NCBI GenBank assembly: GCA_022701475.1
Contig: JAKOOI010000260.1
Coordinates: forward strand, 1 to 6,347
Direction of reading: 5' to 3'
DNA length: 6,347 nt
From: Weeksellaceae bacterium
Lineage (GTDB): Bacteria > Bacteroidota > Bacteroidia > Flavobacteriales > Weeksellaceae
The translations under genes and the position numbers were made by a program. Of the stretch, positions 5,644 through 6,347 are shown in pieces. How positions within the stretch are numbered: the first letter of the stretch is position 1; each line of letters begins with the position of its first letter. A model generated the notes under the pieces. The model was not told where the DNA came from and did no database searches. It worked only from the letters and a program-made list of their open reading frames with translations.

Positions 5644-6263
5644 TAGTATTCAATACATCAGGAAAAGAGACCGGAAGAAAAGTAACTCTAGACGAAACGG
5701 TATTCGGAATTGAGCCAAATCAGCACGCGGTTTACTTAGAAGTAAAACAGTACCTTGCCGCACAGAGACAGGGAACTCATAAAGCAAAAGAAAGAAGCGA
5801 AATTACCGCTTCTACCAAGAAACTTAAGAAGCAGAAAGGATCCGGTTCCGCAAGATACGGGGATATCAAATCGCCAACTTTCAGAGGTGGAGGTAGAGTA
5901 TTCGGACCAAAACCGAGAGACTACAGATTCAAACTGAACAAAGCGCTTAAGAGATTAGCTAAAAAATCTGTTTTATCTCAGAAGATGAGAGACAACAGCA
6001 TCAGGGTTTTAGAAGATATGAGCTTTGAAGCTCCTAAAACTAAAGATTTCATTACATTATTGGATGCGTTGACGCTGAACGGTAAAAAATCTTTGTTCAT
6101 TCTTCCTGAAGCTAACAAGAATGTATATTTATCTTCAAGAAACTTACCTAAAATCAAAGTGATGAACTTCAATGAAGTAAGTTCTTACGACTTGGTAAAT
6201 GCAGGTGAGATCGTATTCTTCGAAGGTGCAGTTGAAAAATTCCAGGAAAATTTAAAGAAATAA
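5634..6263 (+). CDS. rplD: Large ribosomal subunit protein uL4
   Basis: 209 residues, near the usual 200-210. uL4 binds 23S rRNA, and its long loop lines the narrow part of the nascent peptide exit tunnel. That loop is seen at about 45-100: [12 protein letters not shown], then [17 protein letters not shown] and [15 protein letters not shown]. Lys68 in QKGSG corresponds to E. coli Lys63, a position where changes give macrolide resistance; it is the unaltered residue here. The C-terminal half (about 110-205) is the globular domain. The ATG lies inside the last codons of rplC in another frame (10-base overlap), implying coupled translation. In E. coli L4 represses its own operon; whether that happens here is unknown. 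The start is fixed by the family N-terminus ([13 protein letters not shown]). Confidence 0.98.
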   Translation: MELVVFNTSGKETGRKVTLDETVFGIEPNQHAVYLEVKQYLAAQRQGTHKAKERSEITASTKKLKKQKGSGSARYGDIKSPTFRGGGRVFGPKPRDYRFKLNKALKRLAKKSVLSQKMRDNSIRVLEDMSFEAPKTKDFITLLDALTLNGKKSLFILPEANKNVYLSSRNLPKIKVMNFNEVSSYDLVNAGEIVFFEGAVEKFQENLKK

Positions 6264-6266
6264 ATC

Positions 6267-6347
6267 ATGTCTATTATTATTAAACCAGTTATCTCAGAAA
6301 AGGCTAATTACCTTACGGATTTAAGAGGTTCTTATTCTTTCTTGGTA
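6267..6347 (+). CDS. rplW: Large ribosomal subunit protein uL23 (N-terminal part)
   Basis: The first 27 codons are present and the gene runs off the right edge. The N-terminus (IIIKPVISEKANYL, then YSFLV) matches uL23, which sits at the tunnel exit and docks trigger factor and the signal recognition particle. It starts three bases after the rplD stop, in the standard rplC-rplD-rplW order. Confidence 0.95.
   Translation, partial: MSIIIKPVISEKANYLTDLRGSYSFLV

Noticed and set aside
1..6347. Insertion sequences, CRISPR arrays, tRNA or rRNA genes
   Set aside because: No transposase-like protein, regularly spaced repeats, cloverleaf-forming segment or rRNA-like sequence was seen on either strand.

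Overview
The window looks chromosomal and comes from a Bacteroidota bacterium of class Flavobacteriia, most like the Chryseobacterium group. The evidence is the style of the ribosomal proteins, promoters of the flavobacterial type (TTTG, 19 bases, TAnnTTTG), start codons mostly without Shine-Dalgarno sites, and a lineage-typical set of LysM, PAAR-like and effector-like genes. The genus is inferred, not proven.

Left block (1-3092, minus strand, read right to left): three tightly packed genes. First is a 339-residue protein with a LysM-like N-terminus and an unrecognised C-terminus. One base later comes a 260-residue protein with a LysM-like N-terminus, an acidic linker and a DUF4280 PAAR-like domain. 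Eighteen bases later comes a protein of at least 423 residues, cut by the window edge. It has two beta-rich N-terminal modules, a proline-rich linker and a C-terminal lysozyme/SLT-transglycosylase-like domain. None has a signal peptide. The simplest reading is an effector cassette for a contractile injection machine (type VI subtype iii or a related system): adaptor, spike tip and peptidoglycan-cutting effector. An immunity gene would be expected beyond base 1. GC content falls from about 52% to about 31% where the effector's linker meets its catalytic domain, which suggests a swapped toxin tip.

Middle block (3183-4573, minus strand): a small secreted protein of unknown function and, overlapping it by ATGA, a 325-residue lipoprotein resembling the DUF3142 / TIM-barrel glycosidase-like family.

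Divergent intergenic region (4574-5016): a well-formed flavobacterial promoter driving rightwards, followed by a leader of about 100 bases. The leader contains a stem-loop and a possible 14-codon upstream reading frame.

Right block (5017-6347, plus strand): rplC, rplD and the start of rplW, the front of the S10-type ribosomal protein operon. rpsJ, which usually comes first, is absent; rplC is the first ribosomal gene and has its own promoter.
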